Positions 45,226 through 53,313 of a DNA stretch of 64,000 nucleotides are shown piece by piece (positions within the stretch are counted from its first letter, which is position 1; every line of letters starts with the position of its first letter). The position numbers and the translations under genes were made by a program. The notes beneath the pieces were generated by a model that made no database searches, was not told the origin of the DNA, and saw only the letters and a list, made by a program, of their open reading frames with translations. The DNA comes from Thiogranum longum (GTDB lineage Bacteria > Pseudomonadota > Gammaproteobacteria > DSM-19610), in NCBI RefSeq assembly GCF_004339085.1, contig NZ_SMFX01000001.1, positions 2,584,573-2,648,572 on the forward strand. The letters are read 5' to 3'.

Positions 45226-46104
45226 TTAACGATTCGCAATCCAGACCGTAACACGCCGGTTCTTTGCCCAGGCCCTGTCATTACTCTGTTCAACCTCTGG
45301 CTGGCTCTCTCCGAAGTATCTCGATTCAATTGACTTTGCAGGAACGCCACGAGAACGCAGGTAGCGTGCCACCATACCCGCGCGCTTGTGTGACAATGCC
45401 ATATTGAAATCCGGGTCACCGCGTTCATCCGCATGACCACCCAGCACAATACGGAAATCCGGTTTTTTACGGTAGTCACGTGCTATATCTTCAAGAATGC
45501 GCCGGGCTTTACGACTCAGGCTTGCGCTGTTGGTCGAAAAGAAGACCCGCTTCTCTGCGCGTGGCTCAAAATCCAGGTAATGCAGACCTGCCGTACACTC
45601 GAGAAACTTCGGCAGTGCTTCACGAAAACGCACCGGCATCAATGTAACCCTGACTTTGTCGCGCCCATCACCCCAGTCATCGAATTCGATTGTCGGTTGC
45701 ATACCCTGCTCAAGCTCATAGTAGAGACGGAGCGCCTGATCGCGCGGAATACTGAGTGGCGTCTTGCCCTCCTTCAGCCTGAAACTGCCCAGGTCTCGCT
45801 GAACTTCCTGGTGCTTCCAGGGCGGTGCCTCTGACTGAATCTGTGCCTGTTGCTCCCTTACTGGCGGCTGATCAGCAAACAGGGAAAATTTCAGCCTCTG
45901 CCCTGAATGCTGTTCAAATCGCACACGCCCGAAGCGCGGAATCCGATGCGTCAGCGAACAATGCTTCGGTGTCGCATCTACTACCCACTTTGACTCTTCC
46001 CAGTTTGACTGAAACTGCTGCAAATTCGCGAACACGGGCAGACTGAACAAGGAAAACACGAGCACGCAGCTCGCGGGAAAAAGAGTTTTGTATAAAATGA
46101 TCAT
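45226..46104 (-). CDS. motY: MotY-like OmpA-family protein
   Basis: MotY forms the T ring of sodium-driven flagellar motors and binds peptidoglycan through an OmpA domain. The 292-residue protein has a signal peptide (LVFSLFSLPVFA), a MotY-like N-terminal domain (WEESKWVVDATPKHCSLTHRIPRFGRVRF, WKHQEVQRDLGSFRL) and an OmpA_C domain (FSTNSASLSRKARRILEDIA, GGHADERGDPDFNMALSHKRA, NRRVTVWI). I start at ATG 46104 just before the signal peptide. No other motility genes are in the window. It is convergent with regA. Confidence 0.82.
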   Translation of the reverse strand: MIILYKTLFPASCVLVFSLFSLPVFANLQQFQSNWEESKWVVDATPKHCSLTHRIPRFGRVRFEQHSGQRLKFSLFADQPPVREQQAQIQSEAPPWKHQEVQRDLGSFRLKEGKTPLSIPRDQALRLYYELEQGMQPTIEFDDWGDGRDKVRVTLMPVRFREALPKFLECTAGLHYLDFEPRAEKRVFFSTNSASLSRKARRILEDIARDYRKKPDFRIVLGGHADERGDPDFNMALSHKRAGMVARYLRSRGVPAKSIESRYFGESQPEVEQSNDRAWAKNRRVTVWIANR

Positions 46105-46246
46105 GGCCTGTTTTCGACGCAAAAGGCCCACACCTTGAGTTTGCCGCTCGAGTTTTTTGATGGCACACCACTTGCAAAGCAACATACCGAATGTGACTTT
46201 GTCACTAAATACTTGGAATACCCTTACATTCTCCCTGATAAATTTG

Positions 46247-46280
46247 TGTCTATTTGTCATCATGACATGACAAATAGACA
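46247..46280. promoter_or_regulatory. Perfect 14-bp inverted repeat, candidate activator site
   Basis: TGTCTATTTGTCAT (46247-46260) and its exact complement ATGACAAATAGACA (46267-46280) flank a 6-base centre, CATGAC. No run of T follows, so it is not a terminator. It lies about 300 bases upstream of the sigma-54 promoter and 143 bases upstream of motY. Part of it, ACATGACAAATA, recurs at 40688-40699 upstream of the other strong sigma-54 promoter. Confidence 0.65.
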
Positions 46281-46573
46281 GTCGACTACAGCGGCCTGTC
46301 GATGAATGTTACAGAATTATACCCTTTGAGCATCCCCATCAAAATTCTAATAAATATATATCTTTCAATAGATTGAGGGATAATTAAATTAGATTATTAG
46401 TATTATATAATTTTCTTATGTAAATATTTAAGGGATAGCTAATACAGCAACCTGGCGTATTTATTGTTTAATTATGTCGAAATTTCTATCACTTTTCCGG
46501 GCCGATATCCCGGCATCTGAACCAATGCTCACAAATAATTGTATATTATTGTTTATATAGTAATTTTCCTGAT

Positions 46574-46590
46574 TGGCCCGTAACTTGCCA
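46574..46590 (+). promoter_or_regulatory. Candidate sigma-54 promoter of the sulfur cluster
   Basis: TTGGCCCGTAACTTGCCA has GG (46575-46576) and GC (46587-46588) exactly ten bases apart and matches TTGGCACG-N4-TTGC with one mismatch. Transcription would begin near 46600, 116 bases before the first gene. A sigma-54 activator gene closes the cluster at 60945. Confidence 0.75.
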
Positions 46591-46715
46591 TGTTCCCAGA
46601 CGATCGTTCATGGCTGAACATGAACATTCACATAATGAATCGCAGATAACTGCGAAAAAGCAGACAAGGCGGCCGGATCCACGAAATGACCCGGCACCGC
46701 AAGAGGACGGGAAAA

Positions 46716-47147
46716 ATGGAAAATTTCACGCCAGTGGCTTCGCTGGTCGGCGGCATATTGATTGGTCTCGCCGGAGCAGCCATGTTGTATTTCAATGCCA
46801 AGATTGCCGGTATCAGCGGTATTTTCGGCGGACTCCTTCAAACCAAAAAGAACGACACCCTGTGGCGCGTACTGTTTGTTGCCGGCCTGCTCAGCGGTGG
46901 CATTGTCATCGATCTTTTTCACCCCGCAGCGCTCGATTTCAGCGTTGACCGATCCATGCCTGCCGTGATCGTTGCCGGCCTGCTGGTTGGCTTCGGGGCA
47001 CGTCTCGGCAATGGCTGTACCAGCGGCCACGGTGTCTGCGGTATTGGCCGACTCGCACCGCGTTCTATTGTCGCCGCTGCGACATTCATTGTCACAGGTG
47101 CAATTACTGCCATCGTTGTAAACCACTACTTCGGGGGTTCGATCTGA
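46716..47147 (+). CDS. YeeE/YedE-family membrane protein, N-terminal half
   Basis: A 143-residue membrane protein of the sulfur-transport family (thiosulfate uptake TsuA and PmpA relatives). About four helices are visible, and the signature GARLGNGCTSGHGVCGIGRL carries the two Cys thought to handle the sulfur group. It is a split form: the second half is the next gene, whose ATG overlaps this stop. The ATG at 46716 is supported by GAGGACGGG. It is first in the sigma-54-linked cluster, so import of a sulfur compound is the likely role. Confidence 0.88.
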   Translation: MENFTPVASLVGGILIGLAGAAMLYFNAKIAGISGIFGGLLQTKKNDTLWRVLFVAGLLSGGIVIDLFHPAALDFSVDRSMPAVIVAGLLVGFGARLGNGCTSGHGVCGIGRLAPRSIVAAATFIVTGAITAIVVNHYFGGSI

Positions 47148-47620
47148 TGTTGCCTAATATTGTAATTTTCCTTAGCGGGTTTGTTTTTTCCATTGGCCTT
47201 GCCGCTTCCGGCATGACGCAACCGGAAAAAGTCATAAGCTTCCTCGACTTTGTAGGTAACTGGGATCCCAGCCTGGTCATGGTGCTGCTTGGCGCGGTAG
47301 TAACCTATTTCATCAGCCAGCGACTGATACTCAAGCGTGACAGCGGTGTATTCGGCGACAAATTCCAGCTGCCCACCCGTATGGATATAGACACTCCGCT
47401 GGTTGCAGGCGCCGCCATGTTCGGTGTTGGCTGGGGCCTGGTCGGCTTTTGCCCAGGTCCGGCGCTGGTTTCCGGCGTCACTGGTAACCCCCAGGTTCTC
47501 ACCTTCGTGCTGTCCATGTCGCTTGGCATGTACCTGTTTGGCTCCCTGCATCTGCGTTACAGCAGTGAGCCCGACGGTGGCGCAAGCCCGCTTGATGCCA
47601 TCGCAGTTCGCAGTACCTGA
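47147..47620 (+). CDS. YeeE/YedE-family membrane protein, C-terminal half (DUF6691-like)
   Basis: A 157-residue membrane protein that pairs with the preceding gene. It has the second family signature, VGWGLVGFCPGPALVSG with a conserved Cys, and SIGLAASGMTQPEKVISFLDFVGNWDPSLV near the start. Four or so helices are predicted. The start overlaps the previous stop (TGATG), giving coupled translation. Together the halves equal one full-length YedE/TsuA-like transporter. The substrate is inferred, not shown; thiosulfate or persulfide sulfur is likely. Confidence 0.88.
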   Translation: MLPNIVIFLSGFVFSIGLAASGMTQPEKVISFLDFVGNWDPSLVMVLLGAVVTYFISQRLILKRDSGVFGDKFQLPTRMDIDTPLVAGAAMFGVGWGLVGFCPGPALVSGVTGNPQVLTFVLSMSLGMYLFGSLHLRYSSEPDGGASPLDAIAVRST

Positions 47621-47635
47621 CCGGAGCGAGACACT

Positions 47636-48445
47636 ATGGTCAAGGAAACCTTTTTCGGTACCCGCATTAAACGCATGATGACGCTGCTTTTCGCTCTAGT
47701 TATTGCGGTTGTGCTGGGATATCGCTTCACTCACAAGCCCAACTTCCTGGCGGTCGAAACTGATGCCGTTGCGGCACTGGAAGGCAAGCATCTCGCACTG
47801 AACGGGCGCGACGGAATTGCCGCCTGTTCAGCCTGCCACGGCCAGAACGGTGAAGGCAATGAACCGCTAGGTTACCCGCGACTTGCCGGCCTGCACCCGC
47901 GCTACATCGCCAAGCAGTTACAGGACTTTGCACGTGACCAGATGGATATCGGTGTCAAGGTCGATCCGATTGCCCGCGACTACCAGAAAACGCCGCGCAT
48001 CTATAAAGACCTCACCATCTACTCCCCCGGTATTCGCCGCGACGCCATGATGAACCCGATTGCGCAGGCCCTGACCGAAGAAGAGATCTACAACGTATCC
48101 CACTACTACGCGAGCCTGCCGTTTTCCGCCAACCCTGAACCGGTCGATTTCGAAACCCTGGAGCGTGGGCACGAACTCGCAGTACGTGGAAAACCCGAAT
48201 ACCTGATGCCGCGCTGCAATGCCTGTCACGGACCGAATGGCGAAGGCTTCGGCGAACACTTCCCGCCACTGGCCGGGCAACCGGTCAAATACATTGTCCG
48301 CCAGATCAACAAGTGGCAAAACGGCGACCGGGACAATGATCAGCTCGCCATGATGAAGAACACGGCCAACCTGCTGACGGATGGCGACAAGATTAACGCC
48401 GCACGCTATTACAACAACAAATCGTACAGCGTTAACCAGGAGTAA
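47636..48445 (+). CDS. Membrane-anchored diheme cytochrome c
   Basis: A 269-residue protein with an N-terminal membrane anchor (MTLLFALVIAVVLGYRF) and two class I cytochrome c domains. The heme motifs are CSACH (64-68) and CNACH (194-198), with later Met residues as likely axial ligands. The repeated CHGxNGEG pattern is that of c4/c553-type electron carriers. Placed just before a TsdA-like cytochrome, it is a good candidate for the electron acceptor that passes electrons to the terminal oxidase. Confidence 0.92.
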   Translation: MVKETFFGTRIKRMMTLLFALVIAVVLGYRFTHKPNFLAVETDAVAALEGKHLALNGRDGIAACSACHGQNGEGNEPLGYPRLAGLHPRYIAKQLQDFARDQMDIGVKVDPIARDYQKTPRIYKDLTIYSPGIRRDAMMNPIAQALTEEEIYNVSHYYASLPFSANPEPVDFETLERGHELAVRGKPEYLMPRCNACHGPNGEGFGEHFPPLAGQPVKYIVRQINKWQNGDRDNDQLAMMKNTANLLTDGDKINAARYYNNKSYSVNQE

Positions 48446-48452
48446 CGGCACC

Positions 48453-49361
48453 ATGAAAATAATTCCTTTCCTGCTGCTGGCCATTGCTGTAGCAACGGGT
48501 GCGCCACCCATCGCAAAAGCCGAACCGCTTGATCCGCTGGAGGTACGTCCTACCCTGGTACGTCCGCAGGTCAGCCTGCCGACTAACCTGATTACCGTGC
48601 CAGTGGTTAACCCGGGCGAGTATTTTGTACCGCCTGCCTATGACGATATCCCGGATGACAAAACCGGCGACATGATTCGCTGGGGGCGCAATATTTTTGT
48701 GAACACGCAGAAATATGCACCGCGATATGCCGGCAATGGCCTGAATTGTGTCAGCTGCCACCTGTCAGAGGGGCGCCAGCCTTACGCGGCCCCGCTGTGG
48801 GCCGCCTACCCGATTTACCCGGAATCCCGTAACAAGACCAAGCGTGTCGTGACTTTCCCGCAACGTATTCAGTCCTGTTTCAAATACAGCATGGATGGTA
48901 TCGCCCCGACAGTAGATGCCCCGGAAATGGATGCGCTGGTGACCTACGCCAAGTGGCTTTCGACCGGTGCACCGGTTGGTGTGGCGCTGCCGGGCCGCGG
49001 CTTTGCAAGCATCAAGAAAACACACGACCCCTCGACTATTGAGGGCGAAATTATCTACAACTCCCGCTGCGCTATCTGTCATGGCGCCAATGGTGAAGGG
49101 CAAAAGAACCGTAACGGAGAGGGATACATGTTCCCGCCACTGTGGGGCATGGACTCCTTCAACCGCGCTGCCGGCCTCAACAAGGTGAAAACCGCGGCAC
49201 AGTTCATAAAGGCCAACATGCCGCTGGGCTCCGGTTACACGCTGACCGATGACGAGGCGCTGGACGTTGCCGCCTACATGTGGATTCACTTCCGCCCGGA
49301 TGACCCGCGCGCCTCATTCTTCATGAACCGCTTTTCACCAAAACCCGGCGGAGGTAACTGA
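48453..49361 (+). CDS. TsdA-like diheme thiosulfate dehydrogenase
   Basis: A periplasmic diheme cytochrome of 302 residues (signal peptide IIPFLLLAIAVATGAPPIAKA). The heme sites are CVSCH (99-103) and CAICH (206-210). The context GRNIFVNTQKYAPRYAGNGLNC and QRIQSCFKYSMDG matches TsdA; Cys142 lies where TsdA uses a Cys as axial ligand of the active heme. TsdA joins two thiosulfates to tetrathionate, or the reverse. It starts eight bases after the diheme carrier. A different sulfur substrate is possible given the unusual neighbours. Confidence 0.85.
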   Translation: MKIIPFLLLAIAVATGAPPIAKAEPLDPLEVRPTLVRPQVSLPTNLITVPVVNPGEYFVPPAYDDIPDDKTGDMIRWGRNIFVNTQKYAPRYAGNGLNCVSCHLSEGRQPYAAPLWAAYPIYPESRNKTKRVVTFPQRIQSCFKYSMDGIAPTVDAPEMDALVTYAKWLSTGAPVGVALPGRGFASIKKTHDPSTIEGEIIYNSRCAICHGANGEGQKNRNGEGYMFPPLWGMDSFNRAAGLNKVKTAAQFIKANMPLGSGYTLTDDEALDVAAYMWIHFRPDDPRASFFMNRFSPKPGGGN

Positions 49362-49363
49362 GC

Positions 49364-51025
49364 ATGAATCGCAGCAACACTCACCCGCTGGTGCGTCGTT
49401 TCCTGCCGTTCACGGAATGGTTGCCGATGCTCGACGCCATGACGGTACGTAATGACATCTGGGCAGGTGTTGCCGCCGGCATCCTGATTCTTCCACAGGC
49501 CATTGCACTGGCCACCATGGCGGGGCTGCCACCGGAGATCGGGTTGTATACGTCGATCTTCCCGGTAATCGTGTGTGCGCTGTTTGGCTCGTCCTGGCAC
49601 GTACTGTCCGGCCCCAACACTTCGATCTCGGTAATGGTTGCCACCATCATCGGCGGTTACGCCAGCCTCGGCACACCGGACTGGATCATGTACACGCTGA
49701 CGCTGACCTTTATCGCCGGTGTCATACAGTTACTGTTCGGGGTGCTGAAGCTGGGCGTGGTGTTCAACTACTTCTCGCACACCGTCATGGTCGCCATTGT
49801 CACCGGCGTTGGTATCATTATTATTATCCAGCAGATCGGTAACTTCCTGGGACTGACGGTCAACCCCGGCGAACCGGTTCAAGACACCCTGTATTCCATG
49901 CTGTTCCGCATGCCCGAAGTGAACTGGTGGGCCGCATCACTGGGTATACTCACTGTCGTTACCGGCATGCTGGTCAAACGCTGCTTCCCGCGTCAGCCGG
50001 CCATTATCATTGCGGTTATCGTCGGCATGGCCGGTGGATGGCTGCTCGAATTTCTGTTCGGTGCCGGCAATACCAATGTCGACAAGCTGGGTTACCTGTC
50101 ACTGGAAATCCTGCCCCTGTCAGCACCTGACTTCAGTCCGACCAACTTCTACGAAGCGGCAGAAGGCCTGATGATGGGCGGATTCATCATCGCCTTTCTC
50201 GGCCTGATGCAGTCTGCCGTCATCGCGCGCGCCATGGCGGTCAAGTCCGGTCAGCATGTGGACATCGACCAGGAAGTCATCGGCCAGGGCCTGTCCAATG
50301 TGGTTGGCAGTTTCCTGAGCTGTTACCCCAGCTGCGGATCATTCAACCGCAGTGCATCCAACATCGAAATCGGCGGAAAAACGCCACTGGTTGGCATTGT
50401 CTCGGCAATCGTGCTGGCGCTGCTGGTGGCTTTTGCCTCACCCATCATTGCGCAGATGCCACTGTCCGTCATGGCGGGCATCCTGTTCCTGGTCGGTGCC
50501 GGCCTGATCAAGATAAAGGACATCAGGAAGCTGCTGGCGATCCGCGGCGAGCCGCGCATTTCATTTCTGCTGGTCTGTTTCACCACGGTTTACGGCGGCC
50601 TGGAGTGGGCAGTCATGCTGGGTATTGCGGTTTCCATCATTGCCTACATGCGCCATGTATCGCGCCCGGAACTGGACCTGCTGTTCGAGAACGAGGCTGA
50701 ACAGTACATGCCTGATGGCGTGCATGACGCAACAGTAGTGCAACTGTCCGGCTCTATTTTCTTCGGTTCCACACACGCTATTGAACGAGGTTTCTCGGAC
50801 CTGGCTCACGAGGATCATCGTGCCAACCCGCTGATAATCGCCGGCGAACTGATAGACAATATGGACGATGCCGGCGCCGCTTCGATCGCGCAGGAAGCAC
50901 GCAAGCGCAGGGAGTCCGGTGGCGATCTGATTCTGTGGCTGCGCGACCATAATCTCGACGACCTGCTACAGCGTAGTGGCCTGGTATCGCTACTGGGTAA
51001 GTACAACATTCATTACGCGAGCTGA
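49364..51025 (+). CDS. SulP-family anion permease with STAS domain
   Basis: A 553-residue inner-membrane transporter: about ten or more helices (residues 30-420; entry motif GILILPQAIALATMAGLPPEIGLYTS, and YPSCGSFNRSASN) and a C-terminal STAS domain (about 440-550). SulP proteins move sulfate, bicarbonate or related anions. Here it could export sulfate made by sulfur oxidation or import anions. It begins three bases after the TsdA-like gene and is followed at 17 bases by the DsrE gene. Confidence 0.92.
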   Translation: MNRSNTHPLVRRFLPFTEWLPMLDAMTVRNDIWAGVAAGILILPQAIALATMAGLPPEIGLYTSIFPVIVCALFGSSWHVLSGPNTSISVMVATIIGGYASLGTPDWIMYTLTLTFIAGVIQLLFGVLKLGVVFNYFSHTVMVAIVTGVGIIIIIQQIGNFLGLTVNPGEPVQDTLYSMLFRMPEVNWWAASLGILTVVTGMLVKRCFPRQPAIIIAVIVGMAGGWLLEFLFGAGNTNVDKLGYLSLEILPLSAPDFSPTNFYEAAEGLMMGGFIIAFLGLMQSAVIARAMAVKSGQHVDIDQEVIGQGLSNVVGSFLSCYPSCGSFNRSASNIEIGGKTPLVGIVSAIVLALLVAFASPIIAQMPLSVMAGILFLVGAGLIKIKDIRKLLAIRGEPRISFLLVCFTTVYGGLEWAVMLGIAVSIIAYMRHVSRPELDLLFENEAEQYMPDGVHDATVVQLSGSIFFGSTHAIERGFSDLAHEDHRANPLIIAGELIDNMDDAGAASIAQEARKRRESGGDLILWLRDHNLDDLLQRSGLVSLLGKYNIHYAS

Positions 51026-51041
51026 ACAAAGGTAAATCCAC

Positions 51042-51464
51042 ATGACTTTCAAATACTGGTTAACCGGTCTGGCTCTTGCAGCCATTACATCCACAACCCT
51101 GGCTGCCGAGCAGTTGAAGTACCAGGTACTGCTGCAGGTCAGCGAAAACAGTGTCGACAAAATGAATACCACGCTGAACACTGCGCGCAACCTGCAGCAC
51201 CAGTTTGGACCGGATAACGTCGAAGTTGAAATCGTCGTATTCGGTGATGGTGTCAACACACTGAAGTACTACGCCCCCATTCCGATTGCCGACAAGGTCG
51301 AGGAGGCAACTGTCGAGGGCGTGCGTATCGTGGCCTGTGAAATAGCCATGCGTACTCACAAGCTGCGTCCTTCCGACATGCTTCAGCAACTGCGCTACGT
51401 GCCTTCAGGCGTTTCAGAACTGGTTGAAAAACAATACCAGGGCTGGGCCTACGTGCGCCCCTGA
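51042..51464 (+). CDS. Periplasmic DsrE-family protein
   Basis: A 140-residue DsrE/F-like protein with a signal peptide (WLTGLALAAITSTTLA). The fold is suggested by KYQVLLQVSENSVDKMNTTLNTARNL, VEIVVFGDGVN and the single Cys in GVRIVACEIAMR, which is where sulfur-carrying members bear the persulfide. Cytoplasmic DsrE relatives move sulfur between proteins; an exported one suggests periplasmic sulfane handling. It lies between the SulP permease and a SoxB-like gene. One Cys only, so it would be a carrier rather than a redox enzyme. Confidence 0.87.
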   Translation: MTFKYWLTGLALAAITSTTLAAEQLKYQVLLQVSENSVDKMNTTLNTARNLQHQFGPDNVEVEIVVFGDGVNTLKYYAPIPIADKVEEATVEGVRIVACEIAMRTHKLRPSDMLQQLRYVPSGVSELVEKQYQGWAYVRP

Positions 51465-51480
51465 GACGGATAACAGATTC

Positions 51481-53313
51481 ATGACACTAACTCGCACACT
51501 ACTCCGCAACCTGGCTCTGCCGCTGGTGCTGTTCGCATCCGCCGCCAGCGCCGGCGATGGTGAAGTCACCCTGATTCACATCGGTGACCTGCACGGTCAC
51601 CTGGTGCCGCGTCCCAATATGCGTGATGGTGACGATGATCGTGGTGTTATGTCCGGCGGGCTGGCCTATGTCTATGACCAGATCAAGAAAATCCGGAGCG
51701 AACACCCGGATAATCTGCTGGTTAACACAGGTGACACCATCCAGGGTTCTGCAGAAGCACTGTATTCGCGCGGTAAAGCCATGGCCGACATCCTCAACCT
51801 GTTTGAAATCGACGCCTTTGCTCCCGGGAACTGGGATTTCCTGTACGGTCCGGAGCGCTTTCGCGAACTGTTTGCCGAGGTAGACGGACGCAAGCCAATG
51901 TTCAACTGGCAGACATTGTCCGCCAACCTCTACTACGCAACGTTATATGAATTCCCTGAAACGCCCTATGCAAAACAGGCCGGCCAGCGTGTTGTGCCCC
52001 CTTACATGATCAAGGAAATTAATGGTGTACGAATAGGCATCATCGGGCTTACCGCAGACCGTGGCCCGCAAGCTGTGAGCACCCGCGTCATGGACGGCTT
52101 TTACCTGACACCTGGCGAGGAGGAACTACAGGCCGCCATCCCCAAACTGCGCAACGAGGAAAAGGTCGATCTGCTGGTTCTGATCTCTGAACGTGGCCTT
52201 GCAGCGAATCTGGAGTTGGTGGAAACCTGGCCCGGCATTGATGTTGTACTGTCCTCGGACATGCACGAGGAAACCTGGAAGGTTGTCGAGGCAAAATCCG
52301 GCACGCTACTGGTCGAGGAAGGCCAGGACGGCACCATGGTTGGTGAAATGAACCTGACAGTCAGGAATGGCAAGCTGGCCAGCTGGGACTTCAAGGCACA
52401 CCGCATCACGGTAGAAAACAACCAGCCCGACCCGATGATCGCCGCCAGGGTCGAGGAGATTCGCAAAACATTCGTCAAGGGTGCGGAATTTGTTCCTCAC
52501 GTCAACCCGATGAACGGCTACGTACTGCGCGCACCGATTGATACAACAATCGGTTATACCCGGAAGGCCCTGCACCGCTCCAACTATGCCGATGCCAAAT
52601 CCCTGCCGGCAGTTATTGAAGGTTCATCGCATGACTTCCTGGCCGACGCCTTTCGCGGCGCCTGCGAATCAGACATCGGCCTCATCCGCGGTTTTCGTTA
52701 TGGAACCCATATCGCGCCCGGACCGATCAAGCTGGAAGACATCTACCACTATATTCCGATTGGCCCGCAGATCGCCTGCGGCCTGATCAGCGGAGACGAC
52801 CTGCGCCTGATGATAGAGAACGGCGCACAGGGTTCGTTGACCAGTATTGTAGGTTACTGGGGTGGCGGCTGGCTGCTGGCTTTTTCCGGCATCACCTATG
52901 ATCTCGATCCGTATAACCAATGGGGCTTCCGCGCCAGTAACATTCGCGTCAATAACGAGGCCCTGGATCCGGAACGCTACTACACGGTGGCGGGTTACTG
53001 GTACCTGGATCTGCCCGGCAAGATCAATCGCTCGCGAGCACTGGAAATCAAGGTGCTCAAGGACCGCTTTGGCGGCATTGTCGATGCAACTGCCGTAGTA
53101 GCCTACTACCTGCAAACATTGCCCGGTCACACTGTCGATCCCGAATTGAATCGCATTAACCTGCTGAAACCCTTGCCACCGCCTATTGCAGGCAACCGTG
53201 AAATACAGCCGCTGGGCGGTGCCCCGCGTCCCGAGTATCTGCTTGCAGATGAAGACATCAAGCGCCTCGCTAAACGGCGCACTACGCAGAATACTGCTCA
53301 TGGAGACCAATAA
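51481..53313 (+). CDS. SoxB-like periplasmic metallophosphatase-fold protein, copy 1
   Basis: A 610-residue exported protein (signal peptide LLRNLALPLVLFASAASA) of the 5'-nucleotidase/SoxB family. The metal motifs are LIHIGDLHGHLVP, VNTGDTIQGSAEAL and GNWDFLYGPERF (116-120). The Trp and FxYG match SoxB GHWEFTYG rather than the GNHE of nucleotidases, favouring thiosulfohydrolase-like chemistry. Two ligand positions differ: the usual SHxG is ISERG and the usual GHTH is SDMH (260-262). A C-terminal nucleotidase-type domain is present. The stop overlaps the MMPL start. Confidence 0.82.
   Translation: MTLTRTLLRNLALPLVLFASAASAGDGEVTLIHIGDLHGHLVPRPNMRDGDDDRGVMSGGLAYVYDQIKKIRSEHPDNLLVNTGDTIQGSAEALYSRGKAMADILNLFEIDAFAPGNWDFLYGPERFRELFAEVDGRKPMFNWQTLSANLYYATLYEFPETPYAKQAGQRVVPPYMIKEINGVRIGIIGLTADRGPQAVSTRVMDGFYLTPGEEELQAAIPKLRNEEKVDLLVLISERGLAANLELVETWPGIDVVLSSDMHEETWKVVEAKSGTLLVEEGQDGTMVGEMNLTVRNGKLASWDFKAHRITVENNQPDPMIAARVEEIRKTFVKGAEFVPHVNPMNGYVLRAPIDTTIGYTRKALHRSNYADAKSLPAVIEGSSHDFLADAFRGACESDIGLIRGFRYGTHIAPGPIKLEDIYHYIPIGPQIACGLISGDDLRLMIENGAQGSLTSIVGYWGGGWLLAFSGITYDLDPYNQWGFRASNIRVNNEALDPERYYTVAGYWYLDLPGKINRSRALEIKVLKDRFGGIVDATAVVAYYLQTLPGHTVDPELNRINLLKPLPPPIAGNREIQPLGGAPRPEYLLADEDIKRLAKRRTTQNTAHGDQ

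Larger units (their letters stand above)
46105..46715. other. Control region between motY and the sulfur cluster
   Basis: A 611-base stretch without a convincing gene. It is strongly A/T-rich at 46330-46560. It contains the perfect inverted repeat at 46247-46280 and a strong candidate sigma-54 promoter at 46574-46590. The roughly 300 bases between the repeat and the promoter suit enhancer-bound activation with DNA looping. A sequence close to an IHF site (CAATAGATTGAG, 46366-46377) has one mismatch and is only suggestive. Confidence 0.7.

Noticed and set aside
46366-46377. CAATAGATTGAG as an IHF site between the inverted repeat and the sigma-54 promoter
   Set aside because: One mismatch to a degenerate consensus in A/T-rich DNA is expected by chance; kept only as a comment.
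46610-46948. A 112-codon frame starting MAEHEHSH before the first YeeE/YedE gene
   Set aside because: It runs out of frame through the YeeE/YedE gene, which has the family signature; only its first 35 codons are free of overlap and they show no domain.
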